DNA from: Taeniopygia guttata
Lineage: Eukaryota > Chordata > Aves > Passeriformes > Estrildidae
Length of the DNA stretch: 64,000 bases
Direction: 5' to 3'
Assembly: GCF_048771995.1 (NCBI RefSeq)
Contig: NC_133027.1
Span: 61,751,501 to 61,815,500 of the forward strand
Shown here: positions 37,773 to 50,691 of the stretch, in pieces
How the letters are laid out: each line of letters opens with the position of its first letter
Numbering within the stretch: the first letter of the stretch is position 1
The notes under the pieces: generated by a model
The model's database searches: none
Told to the model about the DNA's origin: nothing
Seen by the model: the letters and a program-made list of their open reading frames with translations, nothing else
Program-made: the position numbers and the translations under genes

Positions 37773-40700
37773 TCTTTACTGTTACATTCTGTGGATTGGT
37801 GCTTCTTCCTCTGGGTCTTTTCAGAGAGCCATAAAAGGGGCAGCACTGCCTCTTCTGCTCAACAGTGTAGTTACTCACTGTAGTTATTGGAAAAAACTGG
37901 GAGATGTTCTTTGCAGGCAACAGAGTACGTTTTTGAATGAATAGAATCAGGTGTTCTGCACAGGAGGCTACTGCTCTGCTGTATGAAACAAGGTGGCTTG
38001 ATGTACACCTGTTTTTAATGTGGTACCTAATGCATTCTACAGAATACTTGATCAAGTGTGGCTAAATGCTGCTTGTATAGGAATAAAAATATAAACCCTG
38101 CTTTGTAACCCTAGATACTGATACTGCTTTTGAGTCAAAGTTCTAAGCAAATTGCATAAGTGCAACTGTTTGATTATATACACATCAATACTGAAACATG
38201 TGGTGTACGAAAGTGACCGGTGAAACTGCCTAGGTCTCGATGACATGGAATTCGTAGCAAATGTAGGTTAGCAAGGTCCATGACAAAATGGTTTTTTAGT
38301 GTTTACACTTTTCATTTTGTGACTATTTTATGTGCTTAAGATACTGTTCTTCACAAGGTAATGTAATGCAGATGGTTTGATAATTAGGCACACCAGCCCT
38401 ATACTGGCTGGTTTTGATTTTCATATTGTAGTGCTTCACAACCTTCTTGTTTGCTATCACTTTTTGTCATTACTTCCAACACAATTCCTGCGTTCTGATT
38501 CTGACAATCAGCTTTCATTTGTGCTTTTTATATATCAGCATTAAATATTAATTTGTTTTGTTTTGAAGGTGCAGAAAACTTAGTGCTTCAGCTTTGGTCA
38601 TATATCATAGTTCTAAATTTATTTTCAGTTTGTAAGATGACTCTACTTTTTGAGTAGACAGCTTGTGTTGACTGAAGTGGACTAAAGTTCATTTACCAGT
38701 GGAGGAAAGTGAGGAGATCAGCTTGGTTCTCTAGTGACGGCATTGGTCTAGTATGGATAAAAAAAAAAAAATACATCAAAGTAGTGTTTAACTGTAAGTA
38801 GTAGTTGTAAGAGTGTCAGGCGTTGATCAGACTACAGGCAACTCAGAGATGTGTGCATGTGTGTGAGAGACATGTGGGATGAAAATTTTTGCTCCACTAG
38901 AGATTTTTTTCAGCTGTTGGTCAGCAGGCACAAAACCTAGTTAATACTAAACAGCTGTCAGGATGGAGAAGCAAAACTACTTTTACTTTTCTGTTTGTTG
39001 TTATTTATTATTCCAGTCTGACTTGGGGTAGACTTTTTTGCAGTAAGATTGGCACTGGCTGCTTCCTCAGCTAGTTATGAGGGCTCCCTGCCATTTTGAG
39101 TTTATTTTTCTTGCACAAAGCCTGGGAAAAAAGATGAACCTTGTTCTGAAGGTCACTATGTCCAGCTGTCTTTTTGAGCAATGGGAGTGAATGTGTTTCA
39201 GAACTACTGACCTTTCATATATAATATTGTGCCACTGACTGCCCTCATTTGAAGCAAAGACCCACAGGACTCTGAATGGATTGCAGCAGTGGTGGAAATG
39301 AATGAGGAGCATGACTTATTAAAGTAGCTGAATGCCCTGGATTCTTGTATTGGCAGGTTTCTCTGGAGTTCTGGAATTTTCTTTAAGCAAAAATTCATCC
39401 ACAAACAAACCTTTTCCTTTATTTGATGACAGCAGAGTTTTAAAGGAGTTATCTTTTTCTTCTGATAAGACATCAACTAAATTTTACTTGTTTGTGAATC
39501 TGCTGGGTGAGCTTGAGTCCAGTAATCTGCATCTGTCTCTCATGGTTGTGAACACAGCTGTGTCATCAGTTTAATAAAGGTTTATCTGTAGGGTGGAGTT
39601 GGAGTTTGACACATGAAAAGGAGAAAATGGCCACTGACAGATGCAATATTTGATTTGATTTTTTTTTTTTCTTTTTGACTGGGGACAAACTACATTCTTT
39701 ACTAAGAAGTATCTGACATGTAGTTGTGTTCTAGAAATGTGGTGTTTAGCACAATTCATGCTACAAATTGAAGGCCCACTCTAAGGTCTTGTTTATTACA
39801 ACTAGAAATATCTTTTGGGAGGCACAGTATTTTAAGATGGTATCTTCCCAGTTTTTTTTTCCTACAGCCTACTTTATTTTTCACATGCTTATACTTAAAT
39901 TGTTCTTCAGAATCTCTGTTTTCAGTTTGTGTTCTGCCAGTAGGACTAACATAGTCAAACCAAACCATTCAGAATAGTACATTTCTCCTTGCAGCATTGC
40001 TTGTTTAGATGCAGGATAACAATTCAACAAATTGTGTGCTTTGTGTTGTGCAAAACAACAATGCAAAAATTTGTAAAAAGAAATCTGTTCTTAATGAGGG
40101 GCATTGAACTATGACAAATAGGGCTTTAATAATCCATTCAGAAACCAGATGAGATCGGATTATTTTCAGATTTGAATGATGATTTCTGTGAAGTGAAATC
40201 TTCACATATTTGGAAGACATCACAGGCAATACTTTTGATGTGTACAAAAAAATGTTAAATTCTGCTAGTGTCAGTGTAAACTGTTACTGTTGATCAGAAG
40301 AGGTGTGTATTTAATTACTTCAGCATGTTGCTTTTACTGGAGAACTCACTCTCCTTCCTAATAGTCCTGATGGTGCATGGCATTGTAATATACAGGCCTA
40401 TATATATTATTATGCCTATAGGTGTTATAATAAAATTCCTATAATATACAGCCAATATAATGGGAGATACTGTTTTTCCTTGGTTATTGCTTTCCCAGCA
40501 ATGGGTAGGTTAGGTTGTTAAATTGAGAAATGTTTTGAATATTTTTGTTTCAATTTCTCAAACACCTTCCCTTTATTTTTCTCAAAAATTGAGAACCCAT
40601 CACTACAACTGGCAGTTTTCTTAATCACAAGAATTTCTTCCTTCTCTTCCCCTTCCGTCTCATAACCTCAGATAACTTAAAAAAGGCTGGGGTTTATTTT

Positions 40701-41387
40701 AGTCAGAGAGGATGATGGTGAGAAATTACATTTATTCCTTTGGTTATGTAGAAGTATGATAAAAATATAGTTCTCCACATTGTTTAGGATGTGACAGGAC
40801 ATTATGACTTTTAAGTTGCAGGAGGAAGAATTCAGGTTAAAGCTTAGTAGACTTTAGGAGAAAAGAACCTTTTCCAAGAACAAGTATGGATGAGAACTGA
40901 AATAAATTTCCTAGGAAGATTGTAGAATTGTCATCACTAGAAGTTGTTTGCAAGGCATGGTAAATCTGAAGTGATTTGTGATCTTTTCTTGAAAAAAAGT
41001 AACGTCCAAAGATGGTTCCACTGCCATTATTTATGAATATATCTATGAGATACTAGAAGGATTTTATCTGGAACTGTTGTTTTTCATGTCTTTATTAATA
41101 ATGCAGCACAGCTGGGGACTGGGAGAAGGAGTGTGCTGTATACTGAGTAGAATATAATTATGTCAGTTATGTAATGCATTCCAACTATTACTACATAGAG
41201 GTGCTATTAGAAAGTGAACTTTGAAAAACAGAGATGCTGTTGCAACTCGTAAAAATTTTAAAAGGAACCTACAATCTAGAGTTTAGAGTAATCATAGTTG
41301 ACTGTTTATGTGTGAAGAAATCAATATAAATATTCACTGCTGTCTTAGGAAAAGTAGTTAATAAAGTATGACATGAAAAATTTCATA

Positions 41388-42020
41388 GGTTGCTGTGGAA
41401 ATCCAGGGCTTCCCTCTGGCTGCCCTGGCAGGTCTGGGACCCTGGCAGGGGGTCAGGAACCCCCCTGTACAGAGCCCCGAGAGACACTGTCTGTGATCTC
41501 TGTCCATGGAGAGGAGTTTTCAATCTTACAGGATGAATTACAAGCTCTGAGTGCTTGATATGAGTAATAATTAAGTGTGGCATGGGTGCAAAAGTAAAAT
41601 TTTAGGTTTCTAGATTAGGGGTTCAAAGGGGACAAGATGGAGGAAATTGGGTGTACCTTGTCATTTTTCTCCTTCTTCATGCCCTCCATGTTTCACTGTA
41701 GTGTTGGCATTTTTCTGTTGGTTTAGGCTGGGGACACGCTGTTCAACGTAGATGATAGATATTGGCACATTATTGTAAATATAGAACACGTAGTTTCTGG
41801 TATATAATGTTTGTACCATCCCACTGAGGGGCAGAGCCCCGCACGCTGCCCTGCAGGACAGACCTGTGGCAGGGCAGCAGAACATGTTAGAGATAAGCAA
41901 GAATAAACAACCTTGAAAACAGCACAGACGAATTATGGCTTCTTCTTTGGCAACGGGGCAGAAAGGCAGAGACATTTTACAATTTCAGAATCATCAATAC
42001 CACAGATTCCAACAGGTTGC
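41388..42020 (+). mobile_element. Solo LTR of ERVK-like endogenous retrovirus, with 6-bp TSD
   Basis: The LTR proper is 41394-42014 (621 bp), flanked by a perfect 6-bp duplication GGTTGC (41388-41393 and 42015-42020). It begins TGTGGAAATCC and ends TTCCAACA. A TATA-like box TATATAA is at 41801-41807 and a poly(A) signal AATAAA at 41902-41907, so U3-R-U5 runs left to right, in the sense of ZDHHC14. It is the same family as 13498-14116 in opposite orientation; comparing them by eye I count about 28 differences including two single-base indels. No internal retroviral genes are present. Confidence 0.88.
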
Positions 42021-45000
42021 CAAATTGATTGGATGGTATTTTCCAGTCTTAATACATTAAAAAAATCATTTTGTTATAAAGCATGATCTGTTTGTCTGTT
42101 CATATTAATATCTAGTTGTACATGTATTTTATTGTTAGTAGGAAAAATCATGCCCCTCCTAGTGAACATACAGCTTGCTTATTTGCCCACTAAGGTGATT
42201 CATTAGTCTATCTCTTGCAGAGCCTGTGGGGTTTTTGAAACAGATGGTATTGTAGTCCTGGGCATATTTTTTTCAGATGTCACCTGTGACATGTATTTTG
42301 TTGTAATAGAGAAGAGTTGGGCCCATTTATTCCCCCTAGAAGAATAATGACAGATGAGAAGAGCTTGGTGATGCCCACAGCTTGTTTGATGGCTAGAGGT
42401 AGTCTGGATCAAATAATTAGGAGTGGTGTTTAGCTCTTGCCTGCCTGATTCCTTGAATAGTGTGTGCATAGTTTCTGGGAAGCCCTGGAGCTGTATATGT
42501 ACACTTATCAGCTGTCTTGACATGTGGCATGGAAAGGGCAAGTACCTACAGCCATATTCTGCCACTGGGGGAGCTTATAAAGTTACCTTATTAAAGACTG
42601 TGTGATCCCTTATCCTGAATTTATTGAACTAAGATCAAAGGTAGGATGAAACTTGCAAAACTTCCAAAGGCTTTCCATGTGATTTACTGAGCTCTAAATA
42701 GGTGAATTTCTAAATTATAGTATGTGTAATGACCTTCCAGTGAGTTTCAGTAGCACTGACAAGAGATATATTAAAAATCAATAGTGTGTGAAAATATGTT
42801 TGATATGGACTACTAAAGTAAATGCTTATGGAATCTGTTCTTACCCTTTGCCTTACTAAACACCTAAATTTTAATGAACTAGTACTTAGAATTATCTTAG
42901 CAGGCTTACCTGTCCTGTGTTAGCTTTGGAATCTGAATGAGTAATGAAAACCTCAATTTAGCCAGGTAACTTAGAGATAGACAAAGACAGGCAAGGAAAG
43001 CATAGGCAAACAAACTGCAGAACCAATCTTGAGTTGACTGGCAGGACAACAGACTGACCCACAATGGCATGTGGAGGGTGGCTTGCTTCTCTTTCACTGG
43101 TGAAGTACATTTGGGACAAGACTTTATGGAAATAATCTCTTAAATACATGTGAGACCAATTTGACAGTGAGAAAACACCTGGGTCTTGCAGCATGGCTGT
43201 AATTACTATGCTTTGTTTGAATGTTCAAATAAGTAATTTGAATAGGTGACAGCCACCTCTGAGCCGGTTGTTTTGCAGATCTTTGACATCTGGTTTGTGT
43301 GCTGTAGATAGTTCTCACTCACTGCTGCTGATAGTCTCTACAGCATTCAACAAGCAAAGACCAGCTGACCTGGTCTGTTGGTTACAGGTCACTTGTAACT
43401 TGTTTCTTAAGGTGTGGAATCCTGCCCTCTTGCTACTCTCTATCTGTGACCACGGCTGTGATGGTGCATTAAAAAGGAGAGAGAAGAGCTCTGTGTTATG
43501 TGTGGATGCCAAACTATTTTACTTCTTGTGTGCTTCTATTTTGTGGCTGTAATGTTTTATGTTACAAAAAATATACTCAATGTTTATATGGGAACAGTAA
43601 AGTTTTCACAGTTGAATGTTAAAAATTTGTGGGATAGGAATGGATCATAGCTGCCTGGTATCATATTAATTGTGCACCTGTCTGAGGAGGGAAAAAGGCT
43701 ACCTGTAGATTGTAAGTTCAAATATATTCCTCCCCTCCCCACCTCATGCCTGTTAAAAAATACTGCTTTTGAGGCATCCTATTCACTGTATGAAAACTCT
43801 AAATGAGTTTCTTTGTAGGCCTGCCTTGTTTCCTGACAGTGGGACTTTGCAACTAATTTCACCTTTGTCCTGTTTTGTTGGGTTTTCTTACTTTTTTTTT
43901 TTTTTTCCTAAAGTCTGATATACTGTGGAAATGACAAATTTAAGGTAAGCAGTGTTACCTATTTTTCAGATATGGTAGTTTAATTGATTGTAGGCTTTAT
44001 TGAGGTAGTGTGTAGAAATAGGAACATATTGCTATGGGTGATGCTAGACAAATCGGTTAGGGCTTGGTGTTGCCCTTACCCATTTCAGTTGGTCCTTCCA
44101 AGGAGTTCATAATGTTTTCTGAGAAATGGAATTAAAATTGGTACTGGAATTATTACTCGGATATGTTTGAGAATTAGCCAGTGGAAGGGATAGGTCCATA
44201 GTTCTCCTACCATCTTTCTTCTGCTTCCATTGACTGATAAATATACATTTTTTAAATCATTAATATTAGCTGACCTGATTTGTATCTCAGATTAGAAGAT
44301 AATGTATCATGCAGTATAAAGATACAATACTTGCAATGGTTTGGTTCTAAATTCATACCTATGCTTCCATAAAGTTTGTGTGTGTTTATCAAGAACATAA
44401 TGTTCTATTTTTTCTGTTAACTACTTGAATATATTTTATCGTGTTGAATATTTGACAGAAAGCACTTCAATTTTCTGTGAATCTAAGAATATTTAGTCAT
44501 ACATTGAAAAATTTATCTACTTGTAAATATTAGGAATACTTGGAAAAATTACCTACTTAGTAGATACTTCATTGTGATCGACCCAAAATCATCTAGTAGT
44601 CTTTATTCCCAGTTGGTATTTTCAGGTGTATAACTTCAGATTCGATGAAAACTTTCTGTGTTAAAGAGACCTAGGTGTCTCAGTGCCTTTAATGGCAGGG
44701 AGTTTCTTCATGTATTTTGCCTTTTTTTTTTTTGTAATGCACTATGTAAATAGCCATCATAGCTTGGACTGGCATGTGATTTAGAGCACTTTCTTTGAGG
44801 TACACTTCAAGACTGCTTTATTTACTTTGTTGAGGTTTTTTTGACACTGACTTAGGTCAGATTTAGACCTCATTTTGAGGTGCATACAATTGGTAAAATT
44901 AATTGGGAAGTCTGCTTCTTATATGTCCTTGTTATTTTAGATCAAAAATGTAGTCACCAGGGTACTTCTCTTCCTGCTTTGGCAGCTGTTAGCATACTTG

Positions 45001-48000
45001 GATTTCATTTGCGGGCTTTAACAACATCACAGATTTTGATTCTGGAAAGTGAGTAGACTAGACTGTTTTGTGTTTCCAAAAGCATTGATTTAAAAAATTC
45101 TTACAGTTCTTGGGAAAGAGAAAATAGGTCATCACTTGAATAATAGCTAGTTTCATTGCCATTGAAAGATACTAATATTTCTGTGAGTACTATCAATTGC
45201 AGAATTCTGCAAAGAGACAATGGCTAACTCCTTTGATATAAGACAAAAGGTCACAAAATCAATTATATGTGGGACTTATGGGGTTTTTTTGTTTTTGTTT
45301 TTTTTTTTAATCTACCATTGCAACTTTTAAGGTTTTCATTAGGTTTACACTGAGTAATTGCTGGCATAGTTAAGGCAGAAACAAAAACTTTTTGATGAGC
45401 AAGTTCATTATTTATCCCATGCTGCCAGTTCTTGCAGTTTTTTAAAAATCCTGTGTGGATCTTTTCTAATTTTAAATATTTTGCTTAATTCTACACTTCT
45501 GTATATTATAAAAGATTTTTTTTAATGCAAAATTTTCTTCTGAAGTACAGTCCTCTCTCAAGATCTGAAAAGTGCAAATTGAAATTACCTTCTGATCATT
45601 TTCGTAACTTAATAAAAACCTGCTGCAGAGGCCTTGAATTTTCTTTCTGATTTTCCTAAGTTAAGGAATGCAAGTGCAAAGTAAATGTTTCTTCCAGGTT
45701 TTTCTTTGGAGTTTGTTGTCTACTAATTTGTTGCTGGTTTAATGCAGCAACATGCCAGATAGTTCAATTAATTTTTTTTGTATGCCTCTCTTTTCTTTTA
45801 TACATTTAAGAGTGATGTGAAGGACTTTGAAAATTAATCAGAATGGGTATCTGCAGGGTATTCTGGAAATCTAAATCAAAGTTTGCTTTGGGTATCTTTT
45901 GGAATATAGATTGTTTTGCAATATGGATTGTTTTTGTGTCTTGTAGTTGGGGTCTGAATACATCCTGTACTTTGGCTAGCTGATCCAAGATTATGCTGTA
46001 TGGAATTTGTTTAAATAGATCTGGGTCTTCATTTCTAGCAGATAATGAAGATTATATTAAATCAGCTGTAAAATCGCCTTTGCAAATGAGCCAGTCTGAC
46101 TTTCTTCTCAGTGGAAAAATAGCATAACTTTTCAGGGTGATTTTTTTGATACAAACTATTTACAATATAAGCAGTATACATGGAAATACTGTTTCATTTC
46201 TGCCATGCCTCTCTTAAAAAAGTTTCTGGAAAGAGCCCAGGCTGCAGTATTTGTTTATGGATGAGATTATCCAAAGCTAAGGGCAGGGAGAGATGAGACT
46301 ATAAGGGCAGTTCATTTCTAAACCTCGACAAAAAGATCAATGTGCCTTGGTGAGTTGGAGCTGACTAGAAACAAATAGAATCGCGGAAGACACAGAGTAG
46401 CATAAAACCTATTGCTATCTTTGTGTTGGCAACTCAGATACATCTGACTGTGCAGGTCTTGATCTCTCAGCCTCTTTCAGTGACATCTTATTGCAAGTAT
46501 CTGGCAACTCAGGTTTAGCAAGACTAAAACAAAACAGCCTCCTCTTTCCTACATCTTTGAATAGTAGCAGTAAATGTACTTCCTGTAGATTTTTAGCTTG
46601 TTAGCATTGAGTGATGGCCACTGGACATGGAATGACACAAATGGATTTCCCTGATTTGCCTTTTCTCATCTGTGATGTCAATAACAGCAGTAGATTTTGG
46701 TCTTGTGTGTAGGCAGTGGGAAATACTCTATTACTTGAGTGCTTTGTATGTGTAGCCCCCAGCTCCCTTGCTACTTGCACAGTGGTTAACTTTTGGTGTC
46801 CTGCCATGTGTTTGCTGGGATTTAGACATTTACAGAGGAAGAGGGATTTGTAAAATGTCCACTGTATACTCACAGAAAGGTATACAGGAAATACTGTTAT
46901 AGATGACATGCTTTATATTTGTAGAAATGTTTATAGAGGATGCTGTGGTTTTCAGAATTTTGAGGAAAGGGTGTAAAGGCTACCTTTGAACATGAAGAAA
47001 AACGAATCTGGGGCTATTTTATTTCATGGCTGTCTGTAGACCTTGGCATCTTTTTGTGGAGTCCTGTCCCGAATTAATCAGTAACATTTATGGTCAGGAG
47101 ACTAAAGATATTAAAGCAAGTCTACTTAAAGATGAGGAAGTGGTTTGAGCAATTTTGTGGACCAGTTGTAGTTTTTATTAACTGAGCATGTTTTAGTGCT
47201 CCTTTTCAGAGAGCAGGAGTACAGATCCAGGGATTCTTTTGAATACTGTAATTACTAAAAATATGCTCTTGCTTACAGGAGAAAGCAAATGTTTTTCTTT
47301 ATTATAGTCAGCAGAAATATGAGTAACTCCTGTCAAAGGAAGAATTACTCCAAATTATTATTTTGGATGTGTCAGTCATTCTACAGGGTAAGTAAAGAGT
47401 AGCTTGTTTTGGCAAAGTTTCTTACTTCATAAATTTAGCCTTGTTATCAAAATTGGTTTCCTCCTTCCTTGCAGGCAAGGAATTACATTACATCATACTT
47501 GACAGAAATGCAGCAGAAAATACAATCTTATTTACCCAGTTTCACAATAACCACCATTATTTTTCCCTTACATATTTAATAAACTCTTAACTTGTCAACC
47601 TGTGTTTTAATTTCTCCTAACATATATACGCTGAAAAAGACATTTCTGTTTAAAAGTGTATTTTTATAAGAAAAAAGTAGTGAGGCTGCTTTTTTAATCT
47701 TCTGTAAAATCCTTCTGAGATAACTGCATCTCCTCTCTGGGAAAATGCTATAGAAAACCCTCAGATACAATATCTGCCCCCAGCACCCTCTTACCCTTCT
47801 CCCATAGTATCTCCAATATAAAAGATATTTAGTGGAGTACTAACTTCTTTGTCACTTCTACATTTTGATTTTAATTAGAAAAAGGATGTTGTTAGATACT
47901 GTTTAGTTCTTTGTACTTTCTCAAAATCGGGTGAAGGGTTTGTCCCAGTCTTTTGGATGTTGCGGAAAAAAAGCTGGAAAAGAGAGAGTAGATGGACAGC

Positions 48001-50124
48001 ATGATTGTGTGCACTCTGGTCCTTAGAATGTCTAAGATGACAATAAAATGGAACTTCAGTTTAGTTCTTCACCTTCCTTGTGTGGGGGAATGGCCAGCAG
48101 AGAATTTTGAGTGGTTTTTTTGGGGTTTTTTTTGAGTGCAGTGGACACACTGCACACGGTGTTTTAAAGTGAGGTGAACATACTGGAATGATAATGTCAA
48201 ATGTAATTAATGTGTATGTTTCCCTTACTTTCTCTTTCGTGAATTCTTTTAATCAGAAGTAGATAAATAGTTGAAACGTAAAAATGTTCATGAAAACTGG
48301 GAGCTGAGATGGCATACTCCCTCAAATTATGCCTGTGATCACTGCCTGAGTGGAAGGATAATGTGCACAAAATCCTAGAAATGCAGATCATGCACATCGA
48401 AATGTAATACAAGTAAAAGAGTGATACTGTCTTGGATATACTCTAGTTTTCTCTTATGAAAACAACATACCAAATGCAACAGTTCGGGGTTTTCATCATG
48501 TATTTTCCCAAAATCATGTCCCTTTTCTTTTTTTTCCACTTGAGCTACTTTAAGGCTATTGGTTACAATCTCAACAGTAAGCCATATAATAGTTTATATT
48601 TGCCTCATTCTTGAAAATATCTGTGTTTGCTTTTGGGTGTTCTTTTGTATATACTCCAAATCATTAGAAAATACGTGAGAGAGTTCTGTAATTGTTTGTT
48701 CTGCTTGGCCAAGGGGTTCTGCAAGGCATTTGCAAAGGCTGGATCTGCAACTGGAGAAAGTAACTATTGCAGGTGATTGGCACAGACTGTTTCTTTGGAA
48801 TTGATACTGTCACCTGTGTTTTCTATGTATAGGAGTTCAGAGATGGGCAATTCTTTGGCTGCATTGTGTGCTTTTGTGTGTGTCTGACTGAGACAGATGC
48901 CTCTCAGCTGCCACATTTTTAGTTTGAGAACCCTCTGAACTTGATGCAATAATGTGTAGTTAAAATTTGATTTAAATGTTAGCTAAGCCATACAGATTTT
49001 TCTGCTTGTTTTTCACTCCTGCTTAGGTTTAATAGTATTGAGCTCTGTAGAGGACAGAGGAATTGGCAAGTTTGTTTTCAGCAAACACATGTCATCCACT
49101 TGGCCTAAACAGGATGCTTGTATATATTTTTAGCATAGTGGATTGTCTTTCTGGTAACTTTGGATATGTAAACTCCTCGTTGTGATGTATTAATGAGGGG
49201 GTTTTATTTGAAATAAATGGTCTCTTAAATCATGCTACTATATATTTTGCTTTTATATAACAGCAAAAATAAACTGTTACAACTTTCTCATAATAAATTT
49301 GATCTCCATGGTATTATTGTACAAGTGGACTTGGGTGCACAGAGATGTTCAGATACCTGGATTCCTGATGAAATCAGTAGAAATTCAGAGACACACCTTA
49401 AGTACATTTTGGAACCTGGCCTCAGGTAGTTTTAATGCTTTTTAGGCCTAATGATAGCTATTTAAAATGATCACTAGGTGAACTCTTCTTTAAAGTGATT
49501 ATTGTTTGGAACTGTAAGGTTCTCTTGTGAGAGGTATTGATATGATAACTATGTATCATAGCAAGAATAACTATATTTCAAAAATTTTATGTAGATCTGT
49601 ATATACAAGGAAAGGTTTTTTTGCTTGCTGCCAAAGTGCTGTACAGTTCTGTCCTTTAAGGGTAACTTGACTTTGCTTAGGAGCTGTGAGAGACAGTTAC
49701 TGCTTTGGTAAATAACCATGGTTTGAATATTACATTAAGCTGCCTGCTGACAGAAATTATTTTAATTGAGAATGTAATTAAAAAGAAAAAACTAAACAAG
49801 ACAACAACAACAACCCAAAACTGCTCTCCTAATTTATTTAACCTTCCTTAAAAAGAACATCAGTGTTTGTAAGGGAGACAAAGAGTATGGAGATGGAGGA
49901 GTAAATAGGATCAAGTACATAGCAAATTGAATTTGAATATAAGGAAGGAGGATGTGTAGCATCCCAAGGATGCTATTCTGCTTTGTGGATAACACCTCCC
50001 AAGGAGATTTTTACTTCTGGCAAAGAGGATAGTGATGGACTTTTAGGGTAGTGAGTGTGGGCTTGATTAAATTGGTTGTAATAATGTATTTATTACATGG
50101 TTTTATTTGGGAGAATTCTTTGTG

Positions 50125-50350
50125 GAGTTTGTGGCTAGAAGGAACCATTAAATTGCCAAGTCTGGCATCCTTTACATACAACAAGTCTTAATCTTTCATT
50201 CAGGTCTCCTAATAATGAACCTTTTGACTTAACTGACCAAAATGTGGTTTCAGTTTGTGCTTAGCAAAAATACATTTGCCAGAAGTATATCCATCCTTCA
50301 TTTAAAGATGTCTAGGGAGTGAGAAGATACCACTTTTTGTGCTAGTTTTG
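50125..50350 (-). mobile_element. Ancient CR1/L3-like LINE relic
   Basis: Diverged sequence on the plus strand resembles the reverse complement of the 3' region of old amniote CR1 elements: GAAGGAACCATTAAATTGCC, then AGTCTGGCATCC, and further on AGAAGTATATCCATCCTTCA, ATTTAAAGATGTCTAGGGAG and a terminal ATACCACT block, in the expected order. Divergence is high, so boundaries are approximate and the subfamily is not assigned. Confidence 0.55.
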
Positions 50351-50634
50351 CTCTCATGATTGCTTCACTTCCTTGTTTGTTGTAAAAAAATGTACTTCTG
50401 CATTATGGCAGTGATTTGAAATTGATCCTGGCTTTTCAGGTTGGTAACATGTTTAACAGCTGTGTCTGTAGAATAGGAATGCTTATATGCACACAATACA
50501 TACATAGGTCCGTGCGCTCTGTCTTAATTCCATTTAATAAATTTTTTGGTTTGGAAATTCTGCTATGCCCTTTGTCTTTTACATATGATTTATGAATATA
50601 GTGCAAAAATGACAAATTTATTTGAACACAAATG

Positions 50635-50691
50635 TTTTTATTTAGTACAAATTTATTTTATTTAGTGGTTTTATTTAGTACAAATATTTTA
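50635..50691. repeat. Short AT-rich tandem duplication
   Basis: The unit TTTTATTTAGTACAAAT occurs twice (near 50636 and 50670), with a partial copy TTTTATTTAGTGG between them. This looks like a local slippage or duplication product. Confidence 0.7.

Noticed and set aside
37467..38055. Open frames of 113-171 codons across the TTCCC repeat
   Set aside because: Pure microsatellite translation (repeated Pro-Phe-Pro-Ser-Leu or Gly-Arg-Glu-Gly-Lys); both strands and all frames are open because the unit contains no stop.
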